The notes under the pieces: model-generated
What the model was told of the DNA's origin: nothing
What the model saw: the letters and a program-made list of their open reading frames with translations, nothing else
Database searches by the model: none
Position numbers and translations under genes: made by a program
Shown: positions 35,779-45,139 of the stretch, piece after piece
Numbering within the stretch: position 1 is the first letter of the stretch
Layout: each line of letters begins with the position of its first letter
Assembly (NCBI RefSeq): GCF_002105555.1
Contig: NZ_CP020612.1
Span: forward strand, 709,001 to 773,000
DNA: 64,000 nt
Direction of reading: 5' to 3'
From: Paracoccus contaminans
Lineage (GTDB): Bacteria > Pseudomonadota > Alphaproteobacteria > Rhodobacterales > Rhodobacteraceae

Positions 35779-36651
35779 TCACGCCCGGACCAGCGCCTCA
35801 TAGCTTTCGGCGATCCCGCGGGTGGTGGCCCCGACCTGGAAATGCCACTCGTCCCCGATCTGCGCGACCGGCGTGACCTCGGCGGCCGAGCCGGTCAGGA
35901 AACATTCCTGGAACTCCGCGACCTCCTCGGGCAGGATATGGCGCTCATGCACGACCATCCCCTGGTCCTTGCACATCTGGATCACCGTCTGCCGGGTGAT
36001 GCCGTTCAGGAAGGCGTCGGCCAGCGGCGTGTGAATCTCGCCATCCTTGACGAAGAACACGTTGGCGCCCGTCGCCTCGGCCACATAGCCGCGATAGTCC
36101 ATGAACAGCGCGTCCGAGCAGCCCTTCTTTTCCGCCGCGTGCTTGGACATGGTGCAGATCATGTAAAGGCCCGCCGCCTTGGCCTCGGCCGGGATCGTCT
36201 CGGGGCTGGGCCGCTTCCACTTGCTGATGTCAAGTTTCGCGCCCTGCCACTTGGCATCGCCGTAATAGCTGCCCCATTCCCAGGTGCAGATCGCCAGCCG
36301 CACCGGGTTGTGGCTGGCCGCCACCCCCATGTCCGGCCCCGCGCCGCGAAAGGCGATGGCGCGCACATAGGCGTTGGTGAAGCCGTTGGCGCGCAGCACC
36401 TCCTCCTTGGCGGCGACGATCTGGTCGGCCGTCCAGGGGATCTCCATGTCGATCAGTTCGCCCGATTTCAGCAGCCGCTCGGCATGCTCGCGGGTCTTGA
36501 AGATCTTGCCGTCATAGCAGCGCTCGCCCTCGAACACGGCGCTGGCATAGTGAAGGGCGTGGGTCAGGATGTGCACGCGCGCGTCCCGCCAGTCCACCAG
36601 TTCCCCATCCATCCAGATCTTGCCGTCCCGATCCTCGTAGCTCTGTGCCAT
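35779..36651 (-). CDS. ilvE: branched-chain amino-acid aminotransferase
   Basis: A 290-residue class IV PLP aminotransferase that makes Val, Leu and Ile from their keto acids. THALHYASAVFEGERCYDGK, KHAAEKKGCSDALFMDYRGY, EATGANVFFVKDGEIHTP and ECFLTGSAAEVTPV are the family segments. The ATG at 36651 gives the standard start MAQSYEDRDGKIWMDGEL. It diverges from the petP-type gene. Confidence 0.96.
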   Translation of the reverse strand: MAQSYEDRDGKIWMDGELVDWRDARVHILTHALHYASAVFEGERCYDGKIFKTREHAERLLKSGELIDMEIPWTADQIVAAKEEVLRANGFTNAYVRAIAFRGAGPDMGVAASHNPVRLAICTWEWGSYYGDAKWQGAKLDISKWKRPSPETIPAEAKAAGLYMICTMSKHAAEKKGCSDALFMDYRGYVAEATGANVFFVKDGEIHTPLADAFLNGITRQTVIQMCKDQGMVVHERHILPEEVAEFQECFLTGSAAEVTPVAQIGDEWHFQVGATTRGIAESYEALVRA

Positions 36652-36761
36652 GACAGTCCCTTGGCCGCGTTCATTTCGAATGTTTCGTCGGCATCCTCTC
36701 AAGCGGTCAGAAAGTTGCGCCGGCGAACCCAGCGGTAGAGATTGATTCTTGGAAAGTCAAC

Positions 36762-37355
36762 ATGCCTGCCCTATCCTTGGCCGCAGACCACGACGGGGAC
36801 GGGATGCAGCGCAGCGGATCGAGAGACGGCCTGACAGGACCGGCAGGGGGCGAGAGCCTGCTGTTCCTGACCGACGAACAGATCAGGCGGGGGATCGAGG
36901 CGATGTATTTCGCCTATCGCGCCTTCACCGCCGATCCCGACCTGATCCTTGCGGAAATCGGCTATGGCCGCGCCCATCACCGGGCGCTGCATTTCATCGG
37001 CCGCGACCCCGGCCTGACCGTGACGGCGCTGCTGGACGTGCTGGGGGTGACCAAGCAGTCGCTGAACCGCGTCCTGCGCACGCTGATCGAGGACGGGCTG
37101 GTGGACAGCCGTGTCGGGCGGCGCGACCGGCGCGAGCGGCTGCTGACGCTGACTGACAGGGGCGCGGCGCTGGAACGCCGTCTGACCGAGGCGCAGCGAT
37201 CGCGGATGAAGGCTGCCTACCGCGCCGCCGGGCCGCAGGCGGTGGCGGGCTTCCGGCAGGTACTCGAGGCGATGATGGACCGCGACATGCGCGCCCAGTT
37301 TCAGGCCCTGCGCGATGTCGCGGCCGAGGGAACCGCGCTGCGGGTGCGCGGATGA
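36762..37355 (+). CDS. petP: MarR-family regulator, PetP-like
   Basis: A protein of up to 197 residues (183 if the ATG at 36804 is used; both have plausible ribosome sites). The winged helix reads GRAHHRALHFIGRDPGLTVT, TKQSLNRVLRTLIEDGLV and RVGRRDRRERLLTLTDRG. Its stop overlaps the next ATG (ATGA). A MarR-type protein coupled to an OmpR-type regulator is the petP-petR arrangement known from Rhodobacter, which gives the symbol. Its regulon is not visible here. Confidence 0.8.
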   Translation: MPALSLAADHDGDGMQRSGSRDGLTGPAGGESLLFLTDEQIRRGIEAMYFAYRAFTADPDLILAEIGYGRAHHRALHFIGRDPGLTVTALLDVLGVTKQSLNRVLRTLIEDGLVDSRVGRRDRRERLLTLTDRGAALERRLTEAQRSRMKAAYRAAGPQAVAGFRQVLEAMMDRDMRAQFQALRDVAAEGTALRVRG

Positions 37356-38071
37356 CCGCTCATGCCGCGCAAGGCCCCGAAACGCATCTGCTGATCGTTG
37401 ATGACGACGACCGCATCCGCACGCTGCTGCGCCGCTTTCTGGTCCGCAGCGGCTATCTGGTCACCACCGCCCGTGACGCGGCGCAGGCGCGGCGGCTGCT
37501 GGCGGGGCTGGATTTCGACCTGATCGTGCTGGACGTGATGATGCCGGGCGAGGACGGGTTTTCCCTGACCCGCGATCTGCGGCGGCGCAGCGAGACCCCG
37601 GTGCTGCTGCTGACGGCCAAGGGCGGCACCGACGACCGCATCACGGGGCTGGAATCGGGCGCGGACGACTATCTGCCCAAGCCGTTCGAGCCGCGCGAGC
37701 TGCTGCTGAGGATCGCCGCGATCCTGCGCCGCGTGCCCGCGGCCGAGCCGCGCGGCCCCAAGTTCCTGACGCTGGGCGCGATGCGCTATGACACCGCCAA
37801 GGGCGAGCTGTGGCAGGGCGAAACCCTGGTCCGCCTGACCGGCAGCGAACAGACGCTGATGCGCCGGCTGGCCGAAACCCCCGGCGAGGCGGTCGGCCGG
37901 CCCGCCCTGATCGAGGAGCTGGGCCGCGATCCCGACGAGGGGGGCGAGAATTCGGAACGGGCCATCGACGTGCAGATCACCCGCCTGCGCCGCAAGATCG
38001 AACCCGACCCGCGCGAGCCGCGCTATCTTCAGACGGTGCGCGGGGCGGGCTACATGCTGGTCCCGGACTGA
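37352..38071 (+). CDS. petR: OmpR-family response regulator, PetR-like
   Basis: A 239-residue regulator. The receiver shows HLLIVDDDDRIRTLLRRFL, LIVLDVMMPGEDGF with Asp61, LLLTAKGG and LPKPFEPRELLLR. The winged-helix output domain ends in NSERAIDVQITRLRRKIEPD and YLQTVRGAGYML. It is translationally coupled to petP. No histidine kinase is adjacent, so its partner must be encoded elsewhere. Confidence 0.88.
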   Translation: MTAHAAQGPETHLLIVDDDDRIRTLLRRFLVRSGYLVTTARDAAQARRLLAGLDFDLIVLDVMMPGEDGFSLTRDLRRRSETPVLLLTAKGGTDDRITGLESGADDYLPKPFEPRELLLRIAAILRRVPAAEPRGPKFLTLGAMRYDTAKGELWQGETLVRLTGSEQTLMRRLAETPGEAVGRPALIEELGRDPDEGGENSERAIDVQITRLRRKIEPDPREPRYLQTVRGAGYMLVPD

Positions 38072-38080
38072 GCCGCCGGA

Positions 38081-38124
38081 CCGGGGCCCTGCCCCGGACC
38101 CCGGGATATTGCCATGCAGAAGAA
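38081..38124 (+). terminator. petR hairpin with dispersed GGGATATT..AGAAGAA motif
   Basis: CCGGGGC-CCT-GCCCCGG (38081-38097) begins nine bases after the petR stop. The sequence then reads GGGATATTGCCATGCAGAAG, the same motif as at the end of ilvE. There is no T run; position and recurrence suggest an end-of-transcript element. Confidence 0.5.
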
Positions 38125-38198
38125 TGATCCGGGCGGGGGCGCGTTCTTCCGCATGCCGGGGCCATTCTGGGCGGGGCGCGAAACACCCGCGGCCCGCG

Positions 38199-39074
38199 TC
38201 AGTCGAGCAGCCGCCCCAGATAGCGCCCGTAATCGTTCTTGCCGAATTTTCTGGCCTGCGCCCGCAGCGCCTCGGCGTCGATCCAGCCCTGGTCATAGGC
38301 GATCTCGTCGGGCGAGCCGGACTGCATCCCCTGCCGCCGTTCCAGCGTGCGCACGAAATTGCCGGCATCCAGCAGGCTGGCATGGGTTCCGGTATCCAGC
38401 CAGGCATAGCCCCGGCCCATCCTTTCGACGTTCAGCCGCCCTTCGTGCAGATAGGTTTCCAGCAGGGTCGTTATCTCCAGCTCGCCGCGGGGCGAGGGCG
38501 CGACCGTCCGGGCCCGGCGGGGCGCGTCGGCATCAAGGAAATAAAGGCCCGTCACCGCATAGTTCGAAGGCGGCACCTGGGGCTTTTCGATGATCTGCTG
38601 TGCGCGGCCCTGATCGTCGAAGGCGACCACGCCATAGCGTTCGGGATCGGCGACGTGATAGCCGAACACCGTCGCATCCGCGCGCGCATCGGCCGTGCGC
38701 AGCAGCTCGGTCAGGCCATGGCCGAAGAAGATGTTGTCCCCCAGCACCATGGCCGAGGCCGCGCCGTCCAGGAAATCCTCGGCCAGGATATAGGCCTGCG
38801 CCAGCCCGTCGGGCGAGGGCTGGATGATCCAGGTGAAACGGATGCCCCACTGGCCGCCGTCGCCCAGAAGGCGCTGGAACTGCGCCTGATCCTCGGCGGT
38901 GGTGATGATCGCGATGTCGCGGATGCCGGCCAGCATCAGGACCGAGATGGGATAATAGATCATCGGCTTGTCATAGACCGGCAGCAGCTGCTTGCTGACG
39001 CCCATGGTGATCGGATAAAGCCGCGTCCCCGATCCCCCGGCCAGGATGATGCCCTTGCGCTGGCTGCTGCTCAT
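38199..39074 (-). CDS. rfbA: glucose-1-phosphate thymidylyltransferase
   Basis: A 291-residue nucleotidyltransferase, the first enzyme of dTDP-L-rhamnose synthesis. GIILAGGSGTRLYPITMGVS binds nucleotide, and VSKQLLPVYDKPMIYYPI, MVLGDNIFFGHGL, and EIIEKP-like QIIEKPQVPPSNYAVTGLYF follow. It is the last gene of rfbC-rfbB-rfbD-rfbA; its ATG overlaps the rfbD stop. Confidence 0.97.
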   Translation of the reverse strand: MSSSQRKGIILAGGSGTRLYPITMGVSKQLLPVYDKPMIYYPISVLMLAGIRDIAIITTAEDQAQFQRLLGDGGQWGIRFTWIIQPSPDGLAQAYILAEDFLDGAASAMVLGDNIFFGHGLTELLRTADARADATVFGYHVADPERYGVVAFDDQGRAQQIIEKPQVPPSNYAVTGLYFLDADAPRRARTVAPSPRGELEITTLLETYLHEGRLNVERMGRGYAWLDTGTHASLLDAGNFVRTLERRQGMQSGSPDEIAYDQGWIDAEALRAQARKFGKNDYGRYLGRLLD

Positions 39075-39922
39075 GCGTTCAGTTCCTTGATGACGGCAGC
39101 CAGATCCGCGCGCCAGTCCGGGCGGGCGATGCCGAAGTCCCGGGCGATGGCGGTGCAGTCCAGCCGCGAATTGAGCGGGCGGCGCGCCGGAGTCGGATAG
39201 GCGCTGGTCGGGATCTCCTCGACCTCGGTCGCCATTCCCGAAAGGGCAAAGATGACGCGCGCGAAATCGGCCCAGCTGACATCCGGGGCGCCTGCAAAAT
39301 GATGGATGCCGCCCAGCGCCGGGTCGGCCTGCATCGCCCGCGCCATCGTCACGACGGCGGCGGCAATGGCCGCGGCGGAGGTCGGCCCGCCGACCTGATC
39401 GGCGACGATGGTCAGGCGCGGCCGTTCAGCCCCCAGCCGGCGCATCGTCTTGACGAAGTTGTTGCCATGCGCGCTGAAGACCCAGCTGGTGCGCAGGACA
39501 GCCCACTGCCCGCCGGACGCGGCGATGGCGCGCTCGCCTTCCAGCTTGGTCGCGCCATAAACGCCCAGCGGCCCGGTCGGCGCATCCTCGGCGCGCGGCG
39601 CATCGCCTGATCCGTCAAAGACATAGTCGGTCGAGATATGGACGAAGGGCACGCCCAGCCCGGCGCAGGCCGCAGCCATCGCGCCCGGCGCCAGGGCATT
39701 CACGGCCCGCGCGGTCACCTCATCGCTTTCGGCCCTGTCCACCGCCGTATAGGCGGCCGCATTGATGACGGCCGCGGGGCGCGCGGCCCCGATCACCGCC
39801 GCGCAGGCCGCCGGATCGGCCAGGTCTGCCTCGCCCCGGCCGACAAACCGCGCCTCGGGAACCAGGCGCGCCAGTTCCATCGCCACCTGCCCCGTCCGGC
39901 CAAAGACCAGAAGATCGCTCAT
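39071..39922 (-). CDS. rfbD: dTDP-4-dehydrorhamnose reductase
   Basis: A 283-residue short-chain reductase that makes dTDP-L-rhamnose. The start at 39922 gives MSDLLVFGRTGQVAMELARL with the nucleotide-binding Gly motif. INAAAYTAVDRAESD, FVHISTDYVFDG and PLGVYGATKLEGERAI (YxxxK) are diagnostic. It follows rfbB after a short gap that contains a copy of the dispersed AGAAG motif. Confidence 0.96.
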   Translation of the reverse strand: MSDLLVFGRTGQVAMELARLVPEARFVGRGEADLADPAACAAVIGAARPAAVINAAAYTAVDRAESDEVTARAVNALAPGAMAAACAGLGVPFVHISTDYVFDGSGDAPRAEDAPTGPLGVYGATKLEGERAIAASGGQWAVLRTSWVFSAHGNNFVKTMRRLGAERPRLTIVADQVGGPTSAAAIAAAVVTMARAMQADPALGGIHHFAGAPDVSWADFARVIFALSGMATEVEEIPTSAYPTPARRPLNSRLDCTAIARDFGIARPDWRADLAAVIKELNA

Positions 39923-39985
39923 CCATCGGTTCCTTGTGTTCCGGCGGGCTTCTTCCTGGCCCAAATACCCATGCAGCCGCCCAAC

Positions 39986-41023
39986 TCAGCCCTGCCCCAG
40001 CCGCTTGCCGACGCCCTCGCGCCCCAGCAGCGGGCGCCACCAGTCCTCGTTGGCCAGATACCATTCCACCGTCCGGCGCAGCCCTTCCTCGAGCGTAACC
40101 GAGGGGCGCCAGCCCAGTTCGGTGCGGATGCGGGCCGGGTCGATGGCATAGCGGCGGTCATGGCCGGGCCGGTCGGTCACAAAGGTGATCAGCCGCTCAT
40201 GGGGCGCATCCTCGGGGCGCAGCGCGTCCAGATGCGCGCAGATCGTGCGCACCAGGTCGATGTTGCGCGCCTCGTTCTCGCCCCCGATGTTGTAGCTGCG
40301 CCCGACGCGGCCGCGTTGCAGGCACAGCAGCAGCGCATCGGCATGATCCTCGACATACAGCCAGTCGCGCACATTGCCGCCATCGCCATAGACCGGGATC
40401 GGCTGCCCGGCCAGCGCCCGCAGGATCACCACCGGAACCAGCTTTTCGGGAAAATGGAAGGGGCCGTAATTGTTGGAACAGTTGGTCAGGATGACGGGCA
40501 GGCCATAAGTCTCGTGCCAGGCGCGCACCAGATGGTCGGACGCGGCCTTGGACGCGGAATAGGGGCTGCGCGGGTCATAGGGGGTGTCCTCGGTGAACTT
40601 TCCCGTCTCGCCCAGCGATCCGAACACCTCGTCGGTCGAGATGTGGTGAAAGCGGAACCCCTCGGGGCGCCCCGCCCCGGTCCAATAGGTCCGCGCCGCC
40701 TCAAGCATGTTGTAGGTGCCGTTCACATTCGTCTCGATGAAGGCGCCGGGCCCGTCGATGGAGCGGTCCACATGGCTTTCGGCGGCCAGATGCATCACCG
40801 CGTCGGGCCGGTGCCGGGCGAATACGCGGTCGAGCGCGGCGCGGTCGCGGATGTCCGCATGCTCGAAGGCATAGCCGGGCAGCTTTGCCACATCGGCCAC
40901 GTTTTCAAGGTTTGCCGCATAGGTCAGCGCATCAAGGTTGACGACCTGATGCCCGTCGCCCATCGCCCGCCGCACCACCGCCGAGCCGATGAAGCCCGCC
41001 CCGCCCGTCACCAGGATCTTCAT
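39986..41023 (-). CDS. rfbB: dTDP-glucose 4,6-dehydratase
   Basis: A 345-residue extended short-chain dehydrogenase. [20 protein letters not shown] binds [30 protein letters not shown] and [17 protein letters not shown] (YxxxK) form the active site. It converts dTDP-glucose to the 4-keto-6-deoxy sugar. The ATG overlaps the rfbC stop by four bases. Confidence 0.97.
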   Translation of the reverse strand: MKILVTGGAGFIGSAVVRRAMGDGHQVVNLDALTYAANLENVADVAKLPGYAFEHADIRDRAALDRVFARHRPDAVMHLAAESHVDRSIDGPGAFIETNVNGTYNMLEAARTYWTGAGRPEGFRFHHISTDEVFGSLGETGKFTEDTPYDPRSPYSASKAASDHLVRAWHETYGLPVILTNCSNNYGPFHFPEKLVPVVILRALAGQPIPVYGDGGNVRDWLYVEDHADALLLCLQRGRVGRSYNIGGENEARNIDLVRTICAHLDALRPEDAPHERLITFVTDRPGHDRRYAIDPARIRTELGWRPSVTLEEGLRRTVEWYLANEDWWRPLLGREGVGKRLGQG

Positions 41024-41598
41024 GCGCGCACCGCAGGCGCGGGAAAATCGGCCAGGTCGAAGGGCGACTGCCAGTCGGCAAAGGCCGGCGCGGCGCGGTC
41101 CTTGTCGGACAGGATCGGCTCGGCGATGCCCCAGTCGATCCCGAGGCTGTCCCAGCGGACGGCGCCATCGGCCGCCCGGTCATAGTGATCGGTGCATTTA
41201 TAGACGACCTCCGTGTCATCCTGCAGCGTCACGAAACCGTGCAGGAACCCCGCCGGCACCCAAAGCTGCCTGCCGTTGTCAAAGCTCAGCTCGACCCCGA
41301 CCCACTGACCATAGGTCGCGCTGCCCTTGCGGGCGTCCACGGCCACGTCGAACAGGCTGCCCCGGCCGCAGCGCACCAGCTTGCCTTGGGCATGGGGCGG
41401 CGCCTGATAATGCAGCCCGCGCAGCGTGCCCCTTTTCGCCGACAGCGAATGGTTGTCCTGCACGAAGTCCGGCAGGCTCAGCCCCGCCGCATCCAGCGTG
41501 CGGCGGTTCCAGCTTTCCGAAAAGAACCCGCGATCATCGCCGAACCGGGGCGGGATCAGGATCAGGACGCCGGGCAGCGCGGTCTGTTGGATCTGCAT
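41020..41598 (-). CDS. rfbC: dTDP-4-dehydrorhamnose 3,5-epimerase
   Basis: A 192-residue cupin epimerase and the first gene of the rhamnose operon. [35 protein letters not shown] (catalytic His region) and [20 protein letters not shown] are characteristic. It diverges from rsmD across about 90 bases, where the operon promoter should lie. The product sugar is used for lipopolysaccharide or exopolysaccharide. Confidence 0.97.
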   Translation of the reverse strand: MQIQQTALPGVLILIPPRFGDDRGFFSESWNRRTLDAAGLSLPDFVQDNHSLSAKRGTLRGLHYQAPPHAQGKLVRCGRGSLFDVAVDARKGSATYGQWVGVELSFDNGRQLWVPAGFLHGFVTLQDDTEVVYKCTDHYDRAADGAVRWDSLGIDWGIAEPILSDKDRAAPAFADWQSPFDLADFPAPAVRA

Positions 41599-41690
41599 GG
41601 GATCACCTGAAGGTCATGGTGGGCGGTCCCTTGCCATTTTCCGTCACAAAGGGAAAGCGTGGCCGGAAGGGCACAGTCGCAAGAGGGCAG

Positions 41691-42245
41691 ATGCGGATCG
41701 TCGGAGGAAGGCTGCGCGGGCTTAAACTTGCCGAAATCGGCGCGGGCGATCCGGCCGCGCATCTGCGACCCACCACCGACCGGGTGCGCGAGGCGATGTT
41801 CAACCTGATCGAGAACAGCCACGGCATCTCGCTCGAGGGGGCGCGGGTGCTGGACCTGTTCGCGGGCACCGGGGCGCTGGGGCTCGAGGCGCTTTCGCGC
41901 GGGGCAGCGCGCGTGGCCTTCGTCGATGACGGCGCGGCGGCGCGGGCCCTGCTGCGCGCCAATGTGGAAAAGGCCCGCGCGATGGGGGCAACCGACATCT
42001 GGCGGCGCAATGCCGCCAATCTGGGGCCCAACCGCGGGCCGGCTTATGATGCGGTCTTTCTCGACCCGCCTTACGGGCAGGCCCTGGGCGAAGCGGCGCT
42101 CGCCTCGGCCCGGGCGGGGGGCTGGCTGGCCCCCGGCGCCCTGGTGGTGTGGGAGGAAGGCGCCGCCCCCGCCCTGCCGCCCGGCCTGACGCAGATCGAC
42201 CAGCGGCGCTATGGCAGCACGGTGGTGACGCTGCTCAGATGCTGA
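41691..42245 (+). CDS. rsmD: 16S rRNA (guanine-966 N2)-methyltransferase
   Basis: A 184-residue methyltransferase; AGAGGGCAG precedes the ATG. MRIVGGRLRGLKL and RPTTDRVREAMFNLI are family hallmarks, LDLFAGTGALGLEALSRGA binds SAM and VFLDPPYGQAL is the DPPY catalytic motif. It stands alone; the following 110 bases are GC-rich with several inverted repeats. Confidence 0.95.
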   Translation: MRIVGGRLRGLKLAEIGAGDPAAHLRPTTDRVREAMFNLIENSHGISLEGARVLDLFAGTGALGLEALSRGAARVAFVDDGAAARALLRANVEKARAMGATDIWRRNAANLGPNRGPAYDAVFLDPPYGQALGEAALASARAGGWLAPGALVVWEEGAAPALPPGLTQIDQRRYGSTVVTLLRC

Positions 42246-42355
42246 AGCAGGTTCGGCGGCGCGTTCCGCGCGGCCGATCACCGAAACCGGCCCCGCCCTG
42301 CCGGACAGCGCGGGCCGGCCCCGCGACCGGGCTCCGCCTCGGGCGGGGCGGCATC

Positions 42356-42895
42356 TCAGGCCGGCCGGAACGCCCGGATGCGCTTTTCGTCCGTTTCGAT
42401 CCGCCCCGCCCCGATCAGGTCAAGACAGTAGGGCACGGCGGCGAACACCGCATCCAGGCAGGTGGCGATGGCCGCCGGCTTGCCCGGCAGCAGGATCATC
42501 AGGCAGGCGTTGCGGATGCCTGCCGTCTGGCGGGACAGGATCGCGGTCGGCACCCCTTCGGCCAGCGAGGCGCGGCGCATCGCCTCGCCAAAGCCGGGCA
42601 GTTCCTTTTCGATCACATCGGCCAGCGCCTCGGGCGTCTCGTCTCGGGGGGCCGGCCCGGTGCCGCCGGTGACCAGGATCAGGTCCGCGCCAGCGCCGTC
42701 CGCCAGCTGCCGCAGCGTCGCGGCAACGCCCTCGCGCCCGTCGGGGACGACATGGCGGACGATCTCGACCGGCGAGGTCACGGTCTGGCGCAGCCAGGCT
42801 TCGGCTGCAGGGCCGCCGCGATCCTCGTATTCGCCGCGGCTGGCACGGTCTGACACGGTAACGACGGCGATGCGGGCGGTCTGGCGCTGGGACAT
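42356..42895 (-). CDS. mogA: molybdopterin adenylyltransferase (MogA/MoaB type)
   Basis: A 179-residue MoaB/MogA-fold protein. IAVVTVSDRASRGEYEDRGG opens the domain, ADLILVTGGTGPAPRDETPE is the molybdopterin-binding core and LPGFGEAMRRASLAEG with NACLMILLPGKPAAIATCLD ends it. It adenylates molybdopterin before metal insertion. MoaB-like regulators have similar sequence. It diverges from the PIMT-like gene. Confidence 0.9.
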   Translation of the reverse strand: MSQRQTARIAVVTVSDRASRGEYEDRGGPAAEAWLRQTVTSPVEIVRHVVPDGREGVAATLRQLADGAGADLILVTGGTGPAPRDETPEALADVIEKELPGFGEAMRRASLAEGVPTAILSRQTAGIRNACLMILLPGKPAAIATCLDAVFAAVPYCLDLIGAGRIETDEKRIRAFRPA

Positions 42896-43055
42896 GGCGG
42901 CTCTGGGGCAAGGACAGGGGGCGGCGCCATCCTGACCGCGGCGCGGGCAAAAGTGAACCCGCCCCTGCCATGAAGGGCGCGGCCCTTCGCCCGCCGTTGC
43001 CCGCATCCGCCATTCGTGCCAAGAGAGGTCAGCCCGACAGCCGGATTTGCCAGCG

Positions 43056-43709
43056 ATGACCGATTTCCAACAGCGCCGAACGATGATGGTGGACACCCAG
43101 GTCCGCACCAATGACGTGACCCGCTATCCTGTGATTGCCGCGATGCTCGACATCCCGCGCGAGGATTTCGTGCCCGATGCGCGCCGCGATGTCGCCTATA
43201 TGGGCGACAATATCGACCTGGGCGGGGGCCGCGTCCTGCTTGAGCCGCGCACCCTGGCCAAGATGCTGGACGCGCTGGACATCCAGCCCTCAGAGCTGCT
43301 CCTGGACGTGGGCAGCGGCTATGGCTATTCGGCCGCGGTGGCGGGGCGGCTGGCTCAGGCCGTCGTGGCGCTTGAGGAAAATCCCGACATGGCGGCGGCG
43401 GCTCCGGCCAGGCTGGCGGCAGCCGGGGCGGACAACGTGGCGGCCGTCCAAGGTGAACTGGCGGCCGGCTATCCCTCGCAGGGGCCTTACGACATCATCA
43501 TGGTCAGCGGCGGGATCGAGCGGTTGCCCGAGGCCCTCGCGGGCCAGCTTGCCGAAGGAGGACGCATCATCGCTCTGTTCCGGGAAGGCGCACTGGGGCT
43601 GGTGCGGCTGGGGTTCAAGCGCGAGGGCCGGATCGACTGGCGGCTTGCCTTCCATGCCGCCGCGCCCGTCCTGCCGGGCTTCGCCCGCCAAGCCGAGTTC
43701 GTGCTGTGA
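43056..43709 (+). CDS. PIMT-family methyltransferase upstream of tolC
   Basis: A 217-residue protein-L-isoaspartate methyltransferase relative. [20 protein letters not shown] is the start typical of the alphaproteobacterial tolC-linked subgroup; [20 protein letters not shown] binds SAM. A second, more canonical pcm is at 47643-48335. The stop overlaps the tolC GTG (GTGA), so the pair is coupled. The real substrate may differ from isoaspartyl proteins. Confidence 0.85.
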   Translation: MTDFQQRRTMMVDTQVRTNDVTRYPVIAAMLDIPREDFVPDARRDVAYMGDNIDLGGGRVLLEPRTLAKMLDALDIQPSELLLDVGSGYGYSAAVAGRLAQAVVALEENPDMAAAAPARLAAAGADNVAAVQGELAAGYPSQGPYDIIMVSGGIERLPEALAGQLAEGGRIIALFREGALGLVRLGFKREGRIDWRLAFHAAAPVLPGFARQAEFVL

Positions 43710-45118
43710 GCCGGCGGTTCGTTCTTGCCGCGGCGCTGGCGCTGGGCACCGCGCTGGGCGGCATGCCCGCCCGGGCGGAATCGCTGGCCGACACGCTGGT
43801 GGCCGCCTATCGCCATTCGGCGCTGCTGGACCAGAACCGCGCCGTGCTGCGCGCGGCCGACGAGGACGTGGCCAGCGCGATGGCGGCGCTGCGCCCGGTG
43901 CTGCAATGGGTGGCCTCGCACACCTTCTCGCGCCCCGACGGGGTCGAGGTGGTCGCCGACAGCGTCCAGCTTTCCGCGCAGATGACGCTGTATGACTGGG
44001 GGCGCAACCAGCTGGCCATCGACATCGCCAAGGAACAGGTTCTCTCGACGCGCGAATCGCTGGTCGCGGTCGAACAGAACATCCTGCTGCAGGCGGTGCA
44101 GGCCTTCCTGCAGGTCCGATCGGCCGAGCAGGCGGTGGCGCTGAACCGGAATTCGGTCGAGCTGCTCTCGCGCGAACGGCAGGCGGCGCAGGACCGCTTT
44201 GACGTGGGCGAGATCACCACAACCGATGTGGCCCAAGCCGATGCGCAGCTTGCCCAGTCGCGCGCGCAGCTGGTGTCCGCGCAAGGCACGCTGGCCACGG
44301 CACGCGAGGCGTTCAACACGGCCGTGGGCAACTATCCCCGCAATCTGAATGCGCCGCCGCCCCTGCCCAAGCGCCCTGCCTCGATCGAGGCGGCGCGGGC
44401 CATCGCGCTCAAGACCCATCCCTCGATCCGGCAGGCGCAGCGCACCGTCGCCGCGGCCGAGCTGAGCGTCGCCGCGGCCGCGGCCCAGCGCCGCCCGACG
44501 GTGACCGGCTCGCTGGGGCTGGGCACGGTCCGGCGGCCCTCGACATCGCTTTTCGGCAACGGGGCGCCGGAAAACACCACCACGCTCAGCGCCGGGGTCG
44601 AGGCATCGCAGACGCTGTATTCCGGCGGCCGGCTGCCGGCGCTGCACCGCCGGGCGATGGCCCAGCGCGATTCGGCGCGCTCGGCCCTGCTGAACACCTC
44701 GCGCCAGGTGAACGAGGCGGTCGGCAACGCCTGGTCCAACATCGACGTGGCAGGGGCGCAGATCCGCGCCATCGACGAACAGATCTCGGCCGCGCGGCAG
44801 GCCTATGAGGGCGTGCGCGAGGAAGCGACGCTGGGCGCACGCACCACGCTGGACGTTCTGGACGCAGAACAGGAACTGCTGCAGGCGCAGGTGGACAAGG
44901 TTTCCGCCGAAGCCAATCTGCAGTTAGCACATTATCAACTTCTGGCCGCTATGGGACTCTTGACGGTTAAAGACCTCAAGTTGGGAATCCCGACCTATGA
45001 CCCATCGGCCTATTACAGCGCGGTGCGTGACGCCCCCTATACCAGCACGCAGGGCAAGAACCTTGACCGGGTGCTGCGCGCCATCGGCAAGGACGAGAAA
45101 GGCCCCGCCCGCAACTGA
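43706..45118 (+). CDS. tolC: TolC family outer-membrane efflux protein
   Basis: A 470-residue outer-membrane channel starting with GTG inside the upstream stop. The signal peptide ends near [17 protein letters not shown]. Two structural repeats follow: [20 protein letters not shown] and, 200 residues on, [20 protein letters not shown], with the long helices and the short YSGGR-type strands. It docks to type I secretion or RND exporters and could export the RTX protein, which has no exporter of its own nearby. Confidence 0.94.
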   Translation: MSRRFVLAAALALGTALGGMPARAESLADTLVAAYRHSALLDQNRAVLRAADEDVASAMAALRPVLQWVASHTFSRPDGVEVVADSVQLSAQMTLYDWGRNQLAIDIAKEQVLSTRESLVAVEQNILLQAVQAFLQVRSAEQAVALNRNSVELLSRERQAAQDRFDVGEITTTDVAQADAQLAQSRAQLVSAQGTLATAREAFNTAVGNYPRNLNAPPPLPKRPASIEAARAIALKTHPSIRQAQRTVAAAELSVAAAAAQRRPTVTGSLGLGTVRRPSTSLFGNGAPENTTTLSAGVEASQTLYSGGRLPALHRRAMAQRDSARSALLNTSRQVNEAVGNAWSNIDVAGAQIRAIDEQISAARQAYEGVREEATLGARTTLDVLDAEQELLQAQVDKVSAEANLQLAHYQLLAAMGLLTVKDLKLGIPTYDPSAYYSAVRDAPYTSTQGKNLDRVLRAIGKDEKGPARN

Positions 45119-45139
45119 ACCCGGGGACGGGGGTCGGCC

